From Candidatus Cloacimonadota bacterium (GTDB lineage Bacteria > Muiribacteriota > UBA6191): a stretch of DNA of 50,715 bases. How positions within the stretch are numbered: the first letter of the stretch is position 1; each line of letters starts with the position of its first letter. The notes under the pieces are model-generated. The model was not told where the DNA came from. It made no database searches and worked only from the letters and a program-made list of their open reading frames with translations. Below are positions 42,201 through 50,715 of this stretch, piece by piece. Both the position numbers and the translations under genes were made by a program. The stretch lies in contig JACFNL010000002.1 in assembly GCA_019454875.1 (NCBI GenBank), positions 38,767 to 89,481 on the forward strand. The letters are read 5' to 3'.

Positions 42201-44576
42201 TTGGAAGTCAGTGGTTTTAAAGGTTCAGGTTCAAATGGTGAGATGAATCCAGTGACCTACAGTTTTTCAACTGTGGCCCAAAGTAAAGTGTTTGATGCTC
42301 CGGTGTTTACAGGCTCTCCTGTGACCAATCAGGTAGTTGCCAGAGATTCAAGCCTTTTGTTTTTCTTCAGTGAACCATTAAATACAGATTCACTGGCTAC
42401 TGGTTTTACCCTCACGGCAACAGGGGAAACTGTAGCTGGTCAATGGGTTGTTAGTGGCAGAAGTCATACATTCAGCCCTTCAGTGAAGTTAAGTGCGGAT
42501 ACTAGCTACACTTATCGCTTCAGCAATCAGGTTCGTTCCTTAAACGGAGTAGCGTTGGCTTCAGATGTATCTGGAACCTTCAATACTTTGGCTGCAAATG
42601 CTCCTTCGATGTTTGCTGTGAATGTAAATTCGTCTGGTACCGGATATATAGTGACTGCTGCCTGGTTACCTGGTGAGGAAACGGAAGGAAGTTATCGCTT
42701 AAGCGTTAGAAAAGCTGCAGGTACCAGCTTCTCAGGTAGTGCCACAGAGCCACTTACCACGATTGCGGTTGCAGCAGGTGTTGCCAAGGTCACTACCTCC
42801 AATACATTTACTGCAACTTTAGGGCAAAATGCAGAATTTATTCTTGAGACTCTTGATACAAACAATACTGTTATCGCAACCTCAAGAGCTAATGTGTATT
42901 TTTTACCTGCCCAGAATGATGTTGTTACAGTGCCTGTTTCTGTGACATCAGGTAAAGTGACAACAATTGCGGTTGCTCCTACCGGTACTTCTACCGTGCC
43001 TCCAGTTCAGGTAAAAATAGATCCTTCAGCCTTAAAGACTTCAGCCAACATTCAGGTTCAGACAGTGAGCGATGCTTCTACTCTGAATGCTTTGCCTGGT
43101 GGTGGCAAAAAAGTTGCTGATGTAGCCCAGTTCGGCCCAGATGGCACCAAGTTTTTAAGTCCTGTAGAAATTGGAATGCGTTTTGATCCAACTAAGATTG
43201 GTGGGGGAAGTGCTGCCGTTTTAATGGGTAAAGTGAATCCGGTGGTGTTTCAGCCTGAAAATCAGAGATGGAGTTCTATGGGTTTAGGTAAGTCCAGGGT
43301 TGAGATCATTAAAGAAGCCGAGGCAGTGCTTTATTTTCTGACAAATCACTTCTCGGTTTTCAGCGTTGGGGCAGCTCTGTTGTTTGAGACCGCTAAAGGT
43401 CAACTGTCTGTTGAGAATGGGCAGTCCGAAGTTCGCTGGAGTGCTCCGGTTGATGATGCTGATGTGACATTGACAGTCAGTGGCTCTGCCTCTGGAGTGA
43501 CCACTCAGGCAATTCGTCAGGATGGTAGCTCCCAAGCAATGATTGGGATTCGTTTTGTTCTGCCAAACCCAGTTACTCAAACAATCAATACAACATACAC
43601 AATCAGTCTTAATGACTCAGGTACAACTACTAGTGCGGAGTATATCCTGTTTCGTGAAGCTACAGGCGGAAGCACAACATTTAGCGGGACTCCCCGAAAT
43701 GTGGATACATTCACAGCGGTTCAGTCTGGGGCATCTACTGCTCAATTGACATGGACTATCACAAGTGATGTGACGGATCTTCAGATCAATTCCGTGGTGG
43801 TTGAGGTTGCGAAGCGGATGGTCGCTAGTTCCGGAGCTGTTTCTTTTGAAACCCGAGGTTCATTTTCAATGAATAGAGCGGTGCTGACTACCTCAATTAC
43901 CGGACTTGATGCTGGTGCCACCTATCGCTTCAAGGCCTACACTACCTCCTTTTTGGGTAATCGCAGTGCCGCTTCTGGCGATATTGAGCGCTTTACCTAT
44001 GGGGCTGTATTAGCTGGACTGCCTGTGGGTAGTCAGACACTGGACACATTAAATGTTGTTGTGACTGGTGCTCAGGTGTTTGCAAAACGCTTCAGCGCAG
44101 CCGAGCTTTTCGATGTTACAGGTACAGGAGCGATTCTTTCCAGTACTACTGTTTTAAGTAATGGGGCCACTCTATTGCAGACCGGATTGTTTGACTTCTT
44201 CTTCACTGGAGCTGGCAATGTGGCAATTACCTTGCCTGGAGAATTTTCTCGGTATGTAATGTATCACTTTGATGCTGGATTAAATTCAGGAGCAGGGGCA
44301 TGGGAGTTGTTACAGACTCCGGCTTTTGCTCCAAATGCCCAGTTGAATGCCACAATTGCAACTGCTGGTGGAAACACTACAGTCACAATTGCTTCCAAGG
44401 GTATTGCTGGTTCTCCATTTGCTTTGGCAATACCACCAGCTACTAATACTTCCAGTAGCTCTGGCGGTTGTTTGAGTATTGCTGGGGTTTCAGGAAATCC
44501 TCTGCATGGAGCACTCAACTTTTTGTTGATGCTTCTACCAGTAGGAGCTTTGTGGTTTCGGCGTAACCGCCAATAG
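39210..44576 (+). CDS. Giant secreted Ig-like surface protein with sorting-type tail
   Basis: This 1788-residue protein starts with a signal peptide (IRLFTVLLCSCTVWGA). It is Thr/Ser/Val-rich and made of beta domains. Two look like Big_5/SbsA-type Ig domains (FPVFQIQFSESVTGGSLKL and SSLLFFFSEPLNTDSLATGF). A later part resembles ZU5-like domains (AQFGPDGTKFLSPVEIGM through NHFSVFSVGA), then FN3-like segments. The C-terminus is tripartite: Ser-rich plus GGC (TSSSSGGCLS), a hydrophobic helix (LNFLLMLLPVGALWF) and RRNRQ. This is the layout of CTERM protein-sorting signals. It is coupled to the upstream gene and followed by a terminator. Confidence 0.82.
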   Translation: MSLVIRLFTVLLCSCTVWGATKFPVPELPTTGACTSDTLGLVAGLAAPQPLGSVSELVVAPNQTTRNSSVSFKGVIAPQSESPSEPVSVGRLEAIYNFATVFRCNTDTSATGVQQWKRITTINDQITPSLSNPQTFTIAETVEQGVSGRVYYVAFVMHSPSQAASYGTFSASTGDPIIPKNRESLEVAFDNAFNNLRVDKSGGGGISWSNVLVSFTDAFAPPPQQLAVTATNSFGGAAITTGLNTVSAGYTLSATIDATLVSNPSFVWTPSNLPTGLTATAGGTNNDTLTIAGSFTAPGVFNTSVTAQVTSSHTTTLNQSFVVTPPGIAFVTPADALGSVQISRATTYTVTTTGGMAAFDSTNYEVVYTVTTQPAAGTVSFSGNQMTVDLSQVATVGTTLNFTVQAAVQCKTSATNCQTALLSTNNRLSTNNRTFTATTANEFKFAQNILTLASAFATNPSSLGNYAQIRHGNGVGSFGIDLSGVGSTLEVTYSIVGGATTAPATIESLSQLGLEFISGTSGSTSSTIKETFEGSSTPMTGATFVLKIGASSTGAEPTHIETTVAFIILDGSLPMVVSTPVFDAFDWGVSGKSQFLPLSVAQTLRVTYSKALSVAPVARVMFSDLGVFNGTATIGNPANEVSYNLDFTSLSTAVAPSTPNNSLAVSQISFDDTGEDTQVPDLESFRNKTETIAYNSNQLLSAYFVTNPLKVISSTSLGTVSAVTNLVVSFNKVATLASGAVTGNLGALIVNSIDSTTGTSLQIRPVTRFTYGGNGLTLNSTLITDNDGLPLLDANDKAMNTSIAVTIESDTYGPVLVSNVSRQSSSSSTDVTFTAVFDETLSQCAFSPATGTNPNCSVVNGNQAVAEWFGLPENRRYNFVIEVKDSLPVPNTSTVTVNYATLSTEEVAAAGTAPVNDAPPFVLSLTPDLRDASASAAIGLFPVFQIQFSESVTGGSLKLFYEENSTTSHEIQTSTTGTGNFRSIRSTAQLTETTAYRLEVSGFKGSGSNGEMNPVTYSFSTVAQSKVFDAPVFTGSPVTNQVVARDSSLLFFFSEPLNTDSLATGFTLTATGETVAGQWVVSGRSHTFSPSVKLSADTSYTYRFSNQVRSLNGVALASDVSGTFNTLAANAPSMFAVNVNSSGTGYIVTAAWLPGEETEGSYRLSVRKAAGTSFSGSATEPLTTIAVAAGVAKVTTSNTFTATLGQNAEFILETLDTNNTVIATSRANVYFLPAQNDVVTVPVSVTSGKVTTIAVAPTGTSTVPPVQVKIDPSALKTSANIQVQTVSDASTLNALPGGGKKVADVAQFGPDGTKFLSPVEIGMRFDPTKIGGGSAAVLMGKVNPVVFQPENQRWSSMGLGKSRVEIIKEAEAVLYFLTNHFSVFSVGAALLFETAKGQLSVENGQSEVRWSAPVDDADVTLTVSGSASGVTTQAIRQDGSSQAMIGIRFVLPNPVTQTINTTYTISLNDSGTTTSAEYILFREATGGSTTFSGTPRNVDTFTAVQSGASTAQLTWTITSDVTDLQINSVVVEVAKRMVASSGAVSFETRGSFSMNRAVLTTSITGLDAGATYRFKAYTTSFLGNRSAASGDIERFTYGAVLAGLPVGSQTLDTLNVVVTGAQVFAKRFSAAELFDVTGTGAILSSTTVLSNGATLLQTGLFDFFFTGAGNVAITLPGEFSRYVMYHFDAGLNSGAGAWELLQTPAFAPNAQLNATIATAGGNTTVTIASKGIAGSPFALAIPPATNTSSSSGGCLSIAGVSGNPLHGALNFLLMLLPVGALWFRRNRQ
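40473..40508 (+). repeat. Perfect 18-bp tandem duplication in the surface-protein gene
   Basis: TTGTCCACAAACAACAGG occurs twice in a row (40473-40490 and 40491-40508), adding one extra LSTNNR to the protein. It is in frame and is probably a slippage duplication. Confidence 0.95.
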
Positions 44577-44595
44577 GCCATAGGCTCAAGATTTG

Positions 44596-44631
44596 ACCGG
44601 GTTCAGGAAACTGAGCCCGGTTTTTTTGTTT
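44596..44631 (+). terminator. Intrinsic terminator of the surface-protein operon
   Basis: ACCGGGTTCAG (44596-44606) pairs with CTGAGCCCGGT (44611-44621), an 11-bp stem with one G-T pair and loop GAAA. It is followed by a T tract (TTTTTTTGTTTT). Confidence 0.93.
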
Positions 44632-44828
44632 TCCAGGTTTTGTGAATTAGTAATTTTTAACTACATTGAGGCTCATTAGGTAAAAAGATCGTACAAAAAA
44701 TACCAAAATATTTATTAACAAGTCAGTAACTTAGGAGTAGAATTTGCACACTTAATAGTGTTGTCAGTTTTTTGTCATATATATTTTTTGTGTTGTTGTA
44801 GATCAGTCATTGTTTCAAAGGAGATCAA
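44632..44828 (+). promoter_or_regulatory. AT-rich leader region of the last giant gene
   Basis: This gap follows the terminator and must hold the promoter of the gene at 44829. It is very A/T-rich. TTGTCA near 44761 with TATAT-rich sequence 13-17 bases later is the best promoter candidate, but no pair is convincing. The ribosome site AAAGGAG precedes the ATG. Confidence 0.3.
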
Positions 44829-47800
44829 ATGCTGAATTCGTGGCTTGGCAAGTTGTTAGGCTTGCTATTTCTCGTAAGTATGTCATTTGCTGATACCAGA
44901 CAGTTGGCACAGGGATGGAATTTAGTCTCTGTACCAATCAGCCAACCGACAGCGGTTGGTACTTGGTTGGCAGGTAAGAACCTCACTACGGTTACCAAAA
45001 TCTGGACCTATGATGGGGGCTGGAAATCGTGGGTGCCGGGCCAGACGGAAGAGTCGGGCTCCCTGTTTTCCAGTTTCACGGTAAATCGGGGGTACTGGTT
45101 TTTGCTTTCATCGGCTGCCAGTTATGAATTCTCGCCCTCGGATGCAGCTTTGCAGCCCCTGGAACTGTCGGCTACGGGCTGGACAATGGTCGGGTTTGGC
45201 AATCAGACTCCTTTGAGTTTTGAAACTCAGGTTCTGCATCAGAATCACATTGATCCAAACCATGAACCGGGCAACATCGCCAAGGTCTGGGGGTACGAGG
45301 CTGTGGGTGGTGCGGGCTGGAAACAATACACCAATGCCACAACCAATACCACAACTACCATGAATCCTGGTATGGCTCACTGGTTTCTGGTCCAGAATAT
45401 CAGTGGAAAGACCGTTACCAACGAAAACCGCATGACTATTACACCTTCCGGGGCAGCTGGTTCAGCCGCTTTGGTAATTGGTGGAGCAACAAGCCTTACA
45501 CCTCCTCAAGTGAGTTTGAGTGTTTCCACAATTCCCGGCTTCACAGGTGTTGGTTCAGCCTCATCCACAGGAGCATGTACAGCATCCACCTCAGGTGTAT
45601 ATGCTCGGGCATTTAGCCTTGCCGGTGTGCAAATCAGTGATGATGAGTTAAGTAAGGTTTGTCTCACCAGTCCAGCCACTTATGAAGTGGGATTTTCTTC
45701 AGCCAAGAAGACTTGGCTGACCACTAATTCAGATGTTGCCAATAACCTGGTGATCAAGGTTCAGCTATCTGGTGGACAATCAGTGAAAACCATCGTAGCT
45801 GATGAGTTTAAAGGCAAAAACATCAACTCCATTTCTCGCACAGAGGATAAAACCGCAGATGCTGGTTCAACTCTTGGTGTAGCTATGGCCTCGGTGGAAC
45901 TGGCCAAAAAGGCTGGGGTTCCAACAGATCGCTTTAAACTCGGTGAAGCCAATTCAGGTATGAATATGGCTCTGGAATCCATTAAGACGATTTCCCAGAA
46001 AAAGGACATTGAGTTAAAAGGATTTACGGAAGCGATTAATGCGGCTGCCAAGGATCCTAATTCTGTCATGGGACAGATGGCTTCTCGCATCACAAGCTTT
46101 AATGCCAATGCTACAGCTTCCACAACTGCTGCTGCTGATAATGTAGTAAAGCTTTTGACTGGTGCTCCGGGCACAGGGATCAGTTCTACTGTGTTAAACA
46201 GTGCATTATCGGTTGGATCCAAAGGTATGGAGCTGTTTGCCAATCAGGCCAAGTCCTCCGATAGGGGAATTGCCAGTACTGGCACAAACGCCACAAAGTT
46301 GAGTTCCTTAGGGACAAAATTGATGGCAGCGACACCCTCTGATACAGCCTTAATCAACACTGCGGATATCATTACCCGTTCCTTAGGCATGGCAACCGTT
46401 ACAAGTAATGATAAGGTTCTTGGGGGACTACTGAAGGGCAATCTGGAAAAGGCTTTGGGTAAACTGGATGTTAACTCTTTAAGTGGTTCAGGTACTGATG
46501 CAGTTACTCGAGCAATGGATATTGCCGGGGAAGCACTGGCCTTACCTTCTGCTCTTGTATCCAATCTGGCCCAGAATCGAGAGGCAGCTTCTCAATTTGC
46601 TGGACTTGTTGGACAAAGTAATGTGCTTTTAAAGCAGGTTGAGCGGGATGATAAAACCAGAACCGGAGACAAGGTACTGGAGAAAAACTCAGGTGCCGCC
46701 AGTAAACTTTCTGGTGCAAAAAATGTGTTTGCGCAAATGGCACAAAATGCTCCAGATAGCACTGCATTGAACAACATGATTGCTGCTGCAGTTGGTTCTG
46801 CTGCGGGAGATTCCAATGCAGGCAAGGAATTGTTTGATACAATTGGAACCATTCGGACTGCAATCGCTACTGGTAATTTGCGGGTGGATTTTTCAGCAGT
46901 GGCATCGGCAGCCGTTCAGAACTCTGGAGACATTCAGCAGGTGGCTATTCTTATGGCCCGAAATGCTGGAGATGCCTCAGATGCTGCCAATGTTTTGAAG
47001 CAGTTTAAATCAGTGCTTCCAGAAAGCACGATGGGCGAGGTTCTGGCTGATGACAGGATTGCCAACGAATTTGGTCTGGGTAGCCGTATCTTTGTAGATG
47101 CAGGTCCAACACAGACAATCAAAGTCGGAAGTAATGGACAAGCTACCATTGTGCTCGACGGTTCTGGAACCTACGATCCTCAAGGGTCTTCAAATTTAAG
47201 TTATGTATGGTCCAGAGTCAGTGCCGATGGTTCTACATTAAGCACTGTATCTACCAGAATTGTGACCAGTGTTCAGATCAGTGGTCTTCCTACTAATGGC
47301 AGGGAAATCAGGACATACAGACTGGCTGTAACAGATACAGTTAACAAAAGAAAGGCTGAGGCTGATGTACAGTTTGTATTTCAGTCCAATGTCCCTCCAG
47401 TTCTGCTTGCTCCTCAGTATCTGAGTGTTCAGGCGAATGAGACCTTCTTTGTGGATTTGTCCCAATCATTTGACCCTGAAAGTTTTGCAACACTGACATT
47501 TTCAGCTTCTGGGGATGGTCTGACTGTCGAAAATCAGACTGAGTTTGCAAACTCTGGATTTTTGATGGCTCGGTATGCCACTGAGGGAAGAAAGTCAGTT
47601 GTTGTTGGAGCTTCAAAAGCAGATGGGGCAAGTACCACTCAGGCTGTTACCATCCGTGTGGAAGGTGCTTTACCTCCTTATGCGGATGCCGGATTTGACA
47701 TTGTTGTGGGTACAGCCGAGGTGAACTCTGGTTTTGTACAGATGGATAACTGGAGCTTTTCCGTGCAGGGAAACCCCTTAAGTTATGAGTGGAGCCCGGC

Positions 47801-50715
47801 TAATCACTTCAGAAGCACACAGGCCAATGCCGGTGCCACAAGTGAGTTTCCGATTTTTACCACAACAGCTGCAGGTACCTATACCGTCAATCTTGTTGTC
47901 ACAGATACGGTAACTCAAGCCAAATCTTCAGACAGCGCAGTAGTGATTGTCAGAAGAGGACAGCCTCCTTATGCTGATGCCGGATTTGCACAGGTAGTTC
48001 GCGGTACTGGAACTCAAAATGTTACTTTAGATGGAACATTCAGTTTCAGCTTCACTAATGATGAACCTACCTATGAATGGTCTGGTCCAGAAGGAGTGAT
48101 TGGAACCCAGAGTACCGTTACGACGGCAATTAATCTGGATTTATACACAAGTCGTACCAAACTGACCTACAAGCTAAAGGTTACTGATGCTAACGGAAGT
48201 TCGGAAGCAACGGTGGATGTGTTTGTAGTTCCCCAGGCCTCGGCAGCTGCACCCGTTGTAATTGTTGAGAGATTTCCTGCACTTCGTGAGTACAGTCCTG
48301 GAGATAGCATCTTTTTGGATGCATCCCAGTCATTCAGCCCTACAGGCGGGGCGTTGAAGTATTCTTGGACAGTTCAGGGTACAGGGCTTGAGGTTAGTGA
48401 TACCACTCAGTCTTATGTGTCCATGTCGATTCCAGCATCGTTTACTGGTACACAGGTTCCTGTTGTACTTGAAGTTACGGCTGGGCTCAGTAGTAAAACT
48501 CGAAGAGAGTTTAATCTCGCAGTGGTGTCCCGTCAGGTGCCCCCAGTGGCTGTGGCCTCACCGAATTTTGTATTCCTTGAGGATGTAGCTAATGGGGCAA
48601 ATCCAAGGCCTCCAATCCGCGTGAGCTGTTTTGATAGCTTCAGCTTTACTGGCAATGATTCCGATTTGACTTGCAGCTGGAGATTAAATAGCACCAATGT
48701 TGTGATTGCCGAAGGTAATTCTACTGATAAGGTGATCGGACTTCGTGCCAAGGCCGGTCTGACAGATGATGCTACGGCAACTGTAACTCTAACTGTTAAG
48801 GATACAAGCTCTGGGTTGACTGCAACTGATACAGTGTTTGTAAATCTGAAGGCTTTTAGAGCTCAAGGCGCTCTGCCTATGTTTGTAGATGCACATATAG
48901 AGCAGATGTTTGAAAATGGACGGGCTTATCCGGCAATGAACCCAAATCGTATGAATGAATTTACATTCTTTGATTTTGGTGGTTCTCAGCTTGAAAAAAA
49001 ACAGCTCACTCTGTTTGGATTTGTAGAAAATCCTAATCGGGCCTTTGATGCTGAAGGTGCTTCAGCTACAGTGACAGCAGCCCTTTACCAATTGAGTGGT
49101 AATCAGAAGGGAATGAAGATTGAAGATGTTACGGTAATGGCAGATGGGTTTGGAACCTTTACTGACTTTTCAATTGATTCGCATAATCTAAGTACTGCGA
49201 CCTCCATGCAGCTTCTTGAGCTAGTTGCTTCCCCGGTAGGTGGAAATGCTCCTTCAAGAATTCTGACCTATGTGGTTCGTATTAATAACATGGTTCAGAA
49301 TCAGGGTGGAAATCTGAGCGGGCTTGAGGCCAGACCAGAAATTACCTTTTTGGATCGTACTCTAACAAAGCCAGCGCTTCAGATTGGAGGCAGATTTGCT
49401 ACTCCAAGGGTAATGGCTATGGTGGATGCGTCCAAGTCCGTAAATCCTTCTGGATTACCTTTGGAATACATCTGGAGATACCGCTGGCTGGACAACCGTC
49501 CTCAGGAGCCAGGTATCTTCTTTAATGGTTTTGGAACCCCTATGGTTTCTTTTGATGTTCCATTGCCAACAACCAGTCCAAGATCTCTTGAGATTCAGTT
49601 GAGTGTGAAAGATGCCATTACAGGTTCAGTAAGTCCGATTCGGGCTGTAACTCTAATTGATCTTTTGCAGTCTAATGATGTACCTCCAGTGGCTATGGCT
49701 GGTTTTATTCCCAAGGAACTGTTTTTGGGACCAAACCAGAATGAAATTCAGTTGTTTTTAGATGGTTCCTTGTCTTACTCAGCCTCCGGGAATGCGCTGA
49801 GAGTAACATGGACACATGAGTTTGGTTTTGGTGTGTTTGGAAACGCTGGCTCCAGAACTAGTTCATCGGCAACTACCAAAGCCACAGCCTTTTTAGTCGA
49901 AGGTCCTCATCGTTTCCGCTTGACCGTTGTTGATGCAACCAACGATAAGAGAAGATCTGAGGAATTTTTCACCGTGGATGTAAGAAAACCTCTGGTGATC
50001 AATCCTGATCTGGAGTTTTTAGTGGATGGATTTGCTGACGCTTTCCCAAGGGATGCGTTTGTCAACGAGGATATCCATATCAGTGGCAGCTTTTTTGCAA
50101 CCTCTACCTCAACTCTTGACTTTACTAAGTTAAAGGCCAAGGTTTTGATGGATGGCACTGAAATTTACAGTGGAGACGGTTCTTTTATCAGTACTAGCTT
50201 TAGTCTTTCCAGTACCGGTTCCAAGATTGTCACGGTACAGGGCTGGTATGATTTTAATGACGATGGAAACTATCAGGTCATGCCCGATAAGTCCTCCATC
50301 CGTGAAATCTTTATCCCGATTACAGTTCGCAAGGATGAGGTACCTGTTGCTGCTCTGATTCGTATGCCATCGGTGGTGGTGGCTGATGGTCAGGCTGCTT
50401 CGATTCCCGCAACCTTTGCTGTAGCGGTAGATCCGACACTGCTGGCTGAGGAAAATGTCTATATTGAATTTTTCTACGATTTATTCAATATGGATTTTAA
50501 TGCCATGCCATCTGCTCCATTGGGTGGAACTGTGACGAGTGCATCAGGTGAAGCATCTGTCATGATTACCGGAGTAGCGCCTGGTGAGTATGAAGTGTAC
50601 CTGAGTGCATATCCAGTCCGAATGGTGAGCGGTGTTCCTGAGTTTTTATCTGATTCACCAGCTGAGGCGTTTGCCAAAATCAGGGTCATTGGTGATGAGG
50701 CTCAGATTCGGGTAT
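44829..50715 (+). CDS. Giant secreted protein: WNLV modules, Ala-rich helical region, PKD-like repeats (3' end outside window)
   Basis: The frame from ATG 44829 (ribosome site AAAGGAG) has no stop before the window ends, so at least 1962 codons are present. It starts with a signal peptide (LGKLLGLLFLVSMSFA). Two WNLV modules follow: GWNLVSVPI / KIWTYDGGWKSWVPG / RGYWFLLSS, then GWTMVGFG / KVWGYE / GMAHWFLVQ. A region of about 400 residues rich in Ala, Ser, Asn and Lys is predicted helical (about 340-750). PKD/cadherin-like beta domains then recur, seen as DAGPTQTIKVG, PPYADAGFDIVVG, PPYADAGFAQVVRG, PPVAVASPNFVF and PPVAMAGFIPKE, each followed by an LxxxW strand. It is probably a surface adhesin or matrix protein. 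Confidence 0.85.
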   Translation, partial: MLNSWLGKLLGLLFLVSMSFADTRQLAQGWNLVSVPISQPTAVGTWLAGKNLTTVTKIWTYDGGWKSWVPGQTEESGSLFSSFTVNRGYWFLLSSAASYEFSPSDAALQPLELSATGWTMVGFGNQTPLSFETQVLHQNHIDPNHEPGNIAKVWGYEAVGGAGWKQYTNATTNTTTTMNPGMAHWFLVQNISGKTVTNENRMTITPSGAAGSAALVIGGATSLTPPQVSLSVSTIPGFTGVGSASSTGACTASTSGVYARAFSLAGVQISDDELSKVCLTSPATYEVGFSSAKKTWLTTNSDVANNLVIKVQLSGGQSVKTIVADEFKGKNINSISRTEDKTADAGSTLGVAMASVELAKKAGVPTDRFKLGEANSGMNMALESIKTISQKKDIELKGFTEAINAAAKDPNSVMGQMASRITSFNANATASTTAAADNVVKLLTGAPGTGISSTVLNSALSVGSKGMELFANQAKSSDRGIASTGTNATKLSSLGTKLMAATPSDTALINTADIITRSLGMATVTSNDKVLGGLLKGNLEKALGKLDVNSLSGSGTDAVTRAMDIAGEALALPSALVSNLAQNREAASQFAGLVGQSNVLLKQVERDDKTRTGDKVLEKNSGAASKLSGAKNVFAQMAQNAPDSTALNNMIAAAVGSAAGDSNAGKELFDTIGTIRTAIATGNLRVDFSAVASAAVQNSGDIQQVAILMARNAGDASDAANVLKQFKSVLPESTMGEVLADDRIANEFGLGSRIFVDAGPTQTIKVGSNGQATIVLDGSGTYDPQGSSNLSYVWSRVSADGSTLSTVSTRIVTSVQISGLPTNGREIRTYRLAVTDTVNKRKAEADVQFVFQSNVPPVLLAPQYLSVQANETFFVDLSQSFDPESFATLTFSASGDGLTVENQTEFANSGFLMARYATEGRKSVVVGASKADGASTTQAVTIRVEGALPPYADAGFDIVVGTAEVNSGFVQMDNWSFSVQGNPLSYEWSPANHFRSTQANAGATSEFPIFTTTAAGTYTVNLVVTDTVTQAKSSDSAVVIVRRGQPPYADAGFAQVVRGTGTQNVTLDGTFSFSFTNDEPTYEWSGPEGVIGTQSTVTTAINLDLYTSRTKLTYKLKVTDANGSSEATVDVFVVPQASAAAPVVIVERFPALREYSPGDSIFLDASQSFSPTGGALKYSWTVQGTGLEVSDTTQSYVSMSIPASFTGTQVPVVLEVTAGLSSKTRREFNLAVVSRQVPPVAVASPNFVFLEDVANGANPRPPIRVSCFDSFSFTGNDSDLTCSWRLNSTNVVIAEGNSTDKVIGLRAKAGLTDDATATVTLTVKDTSSGLTATDTVFVNLKAFRAQGALPMFVDAHIEQMFENGRAYPAMNPNRMNEFTFFDFGGSQLEKKQLTLFGFVENPNRAFDAEGASATVTAALYQLSGNQKGMKIEDVTVMADGFGTFTDFSIDSHNLSTATSMQLLELVASPVGGNAPSRILTYVVRINNMVQNQGGNLSGLEARPEITFLDRTLTKPALQIGGRFATPRVMAMVDASKSVNPSGLPLEYIWRYRWLDNRPQEPGIFFNGFGTPMVSFDVPLPTTSPRSLEIQLSVKDAITGSVSPIRAVTLIDLLQSNDVPPVAMAGFIPKELFLGPNQNEIQLFLDGSLSYSASGNALRVTWTHEFGFGVFGNAGSRTSSSATTKATAFLVEGPHRFRLTVVDATNDKRRSEEFFTVDVRKPLVINPDLEFLVDGFADAFPRDAFVNEDIHISGSFFATSTSTLDFTKLKAKVLMDGTEIYSGDGSFISTSFSLSSTGSKIVTVQGWYDFNDDGNYQVMPDKSSIREIFIPITVRKDEVPVAALIRMPSVVVADGQAASIPATFAVAVDPTLLAEENVYIEFFYDLFNMDFNAMPSAPLGGTVTSASGEASVMITGVAPGEYEVYLSAYPVRMVSGVPEFLSDSPAEAFAKIRVIGDEAQIRV

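Overview
The window is bacterial chromosome, dense and mostly protein-coding, with a moderate A+T bias. Its housekeeping content is GroES/GroEL, GrpE-DnaK-DnaJ, HU, LigA, ValS and FloA. Envelope traits suggest a Gram-negative or otherwise diderm bacterium: signal peptides, type IV pilin-like proteins, a CPBP protease, a peptide-binding lipidless SBP, and giant secreted proteins with Ig/PKD-like domains. I cannot name the phylum. The HNH protein recalls families common in Bdellovibrionota and other former deltaproteobacteria, but that is only an impression. No rRNA, tRNA, CRISPR array, IS element or phage module was recognised, and no gene-free stretch exceeds about 260 bases.

Region 1 (1-7789, + strand) is a tightly overlapping accessory operon. 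It holds the end of a coiled-coil protein built from 63-bp DNA repeats, then three paralogous radical SAM/SPASM proteins, the second fused to a GT4 glycosyltransferase. An unrecognised 400-residue protein and a PD-(D/E)XK nuclease with an EVE/PUA-like N-terminal part follow. This is the most likely place for an undescribed system (surface glycan or peptide modification). The nuclease may be an unrelated defence gene attached to its end.

Region 2 (8020-9996) has an HNH endonuclease (+) converging on an HU gene (-), whose intrinsic terminator lies inside the HNH coding end. A CPBP membrane protease follows on the minus strand. Region 3 (10116-16029, +) is the chaperone block: groES-groEL with a strong terminator, then grpE-dnaK-dnaJ. 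There is no CIRCE element and no hrcA. Sigma-54-like -24/-12 sequences precede grpE (good) and groES (weaker).

Region 4 (16035-18393, -) encodes a peptide-type solute-binding protein and a secreted DPBB-like protein. Region 5 (18423-26867, +) is a co-directional run: ligA, a DnaB/KaiC-type ATPase, a TPR protein and a heterodimeric ABC exporter. Region 6 (26845-29717, -) is valS, of the archaeal/rickettsial sequence type, with a small downstream partner. Region 7 (29774-34070, +) is an operon of a very large PilX-like protein and two prepilins. Region 8 (34082-36007, -) holds floA, its small partner and a TPR protein. Region 9 (36051-37301, +) is a GT1-type glycosyltransferase.

Region 10 (37506-50715, +) is a surface-protein locus. 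It contains a small secreted protein made of two WNLV-type modules, a C-terminally anchored protein, a 1788-residue Ig-like protein ending in a GGC/TM/RR sorting-like tail, and a terminator. The last gene is a giant (at least 1962 codons) that begins with the same two-module WNLV unit, carries PKD-like repeats, and is still open at the window edge.
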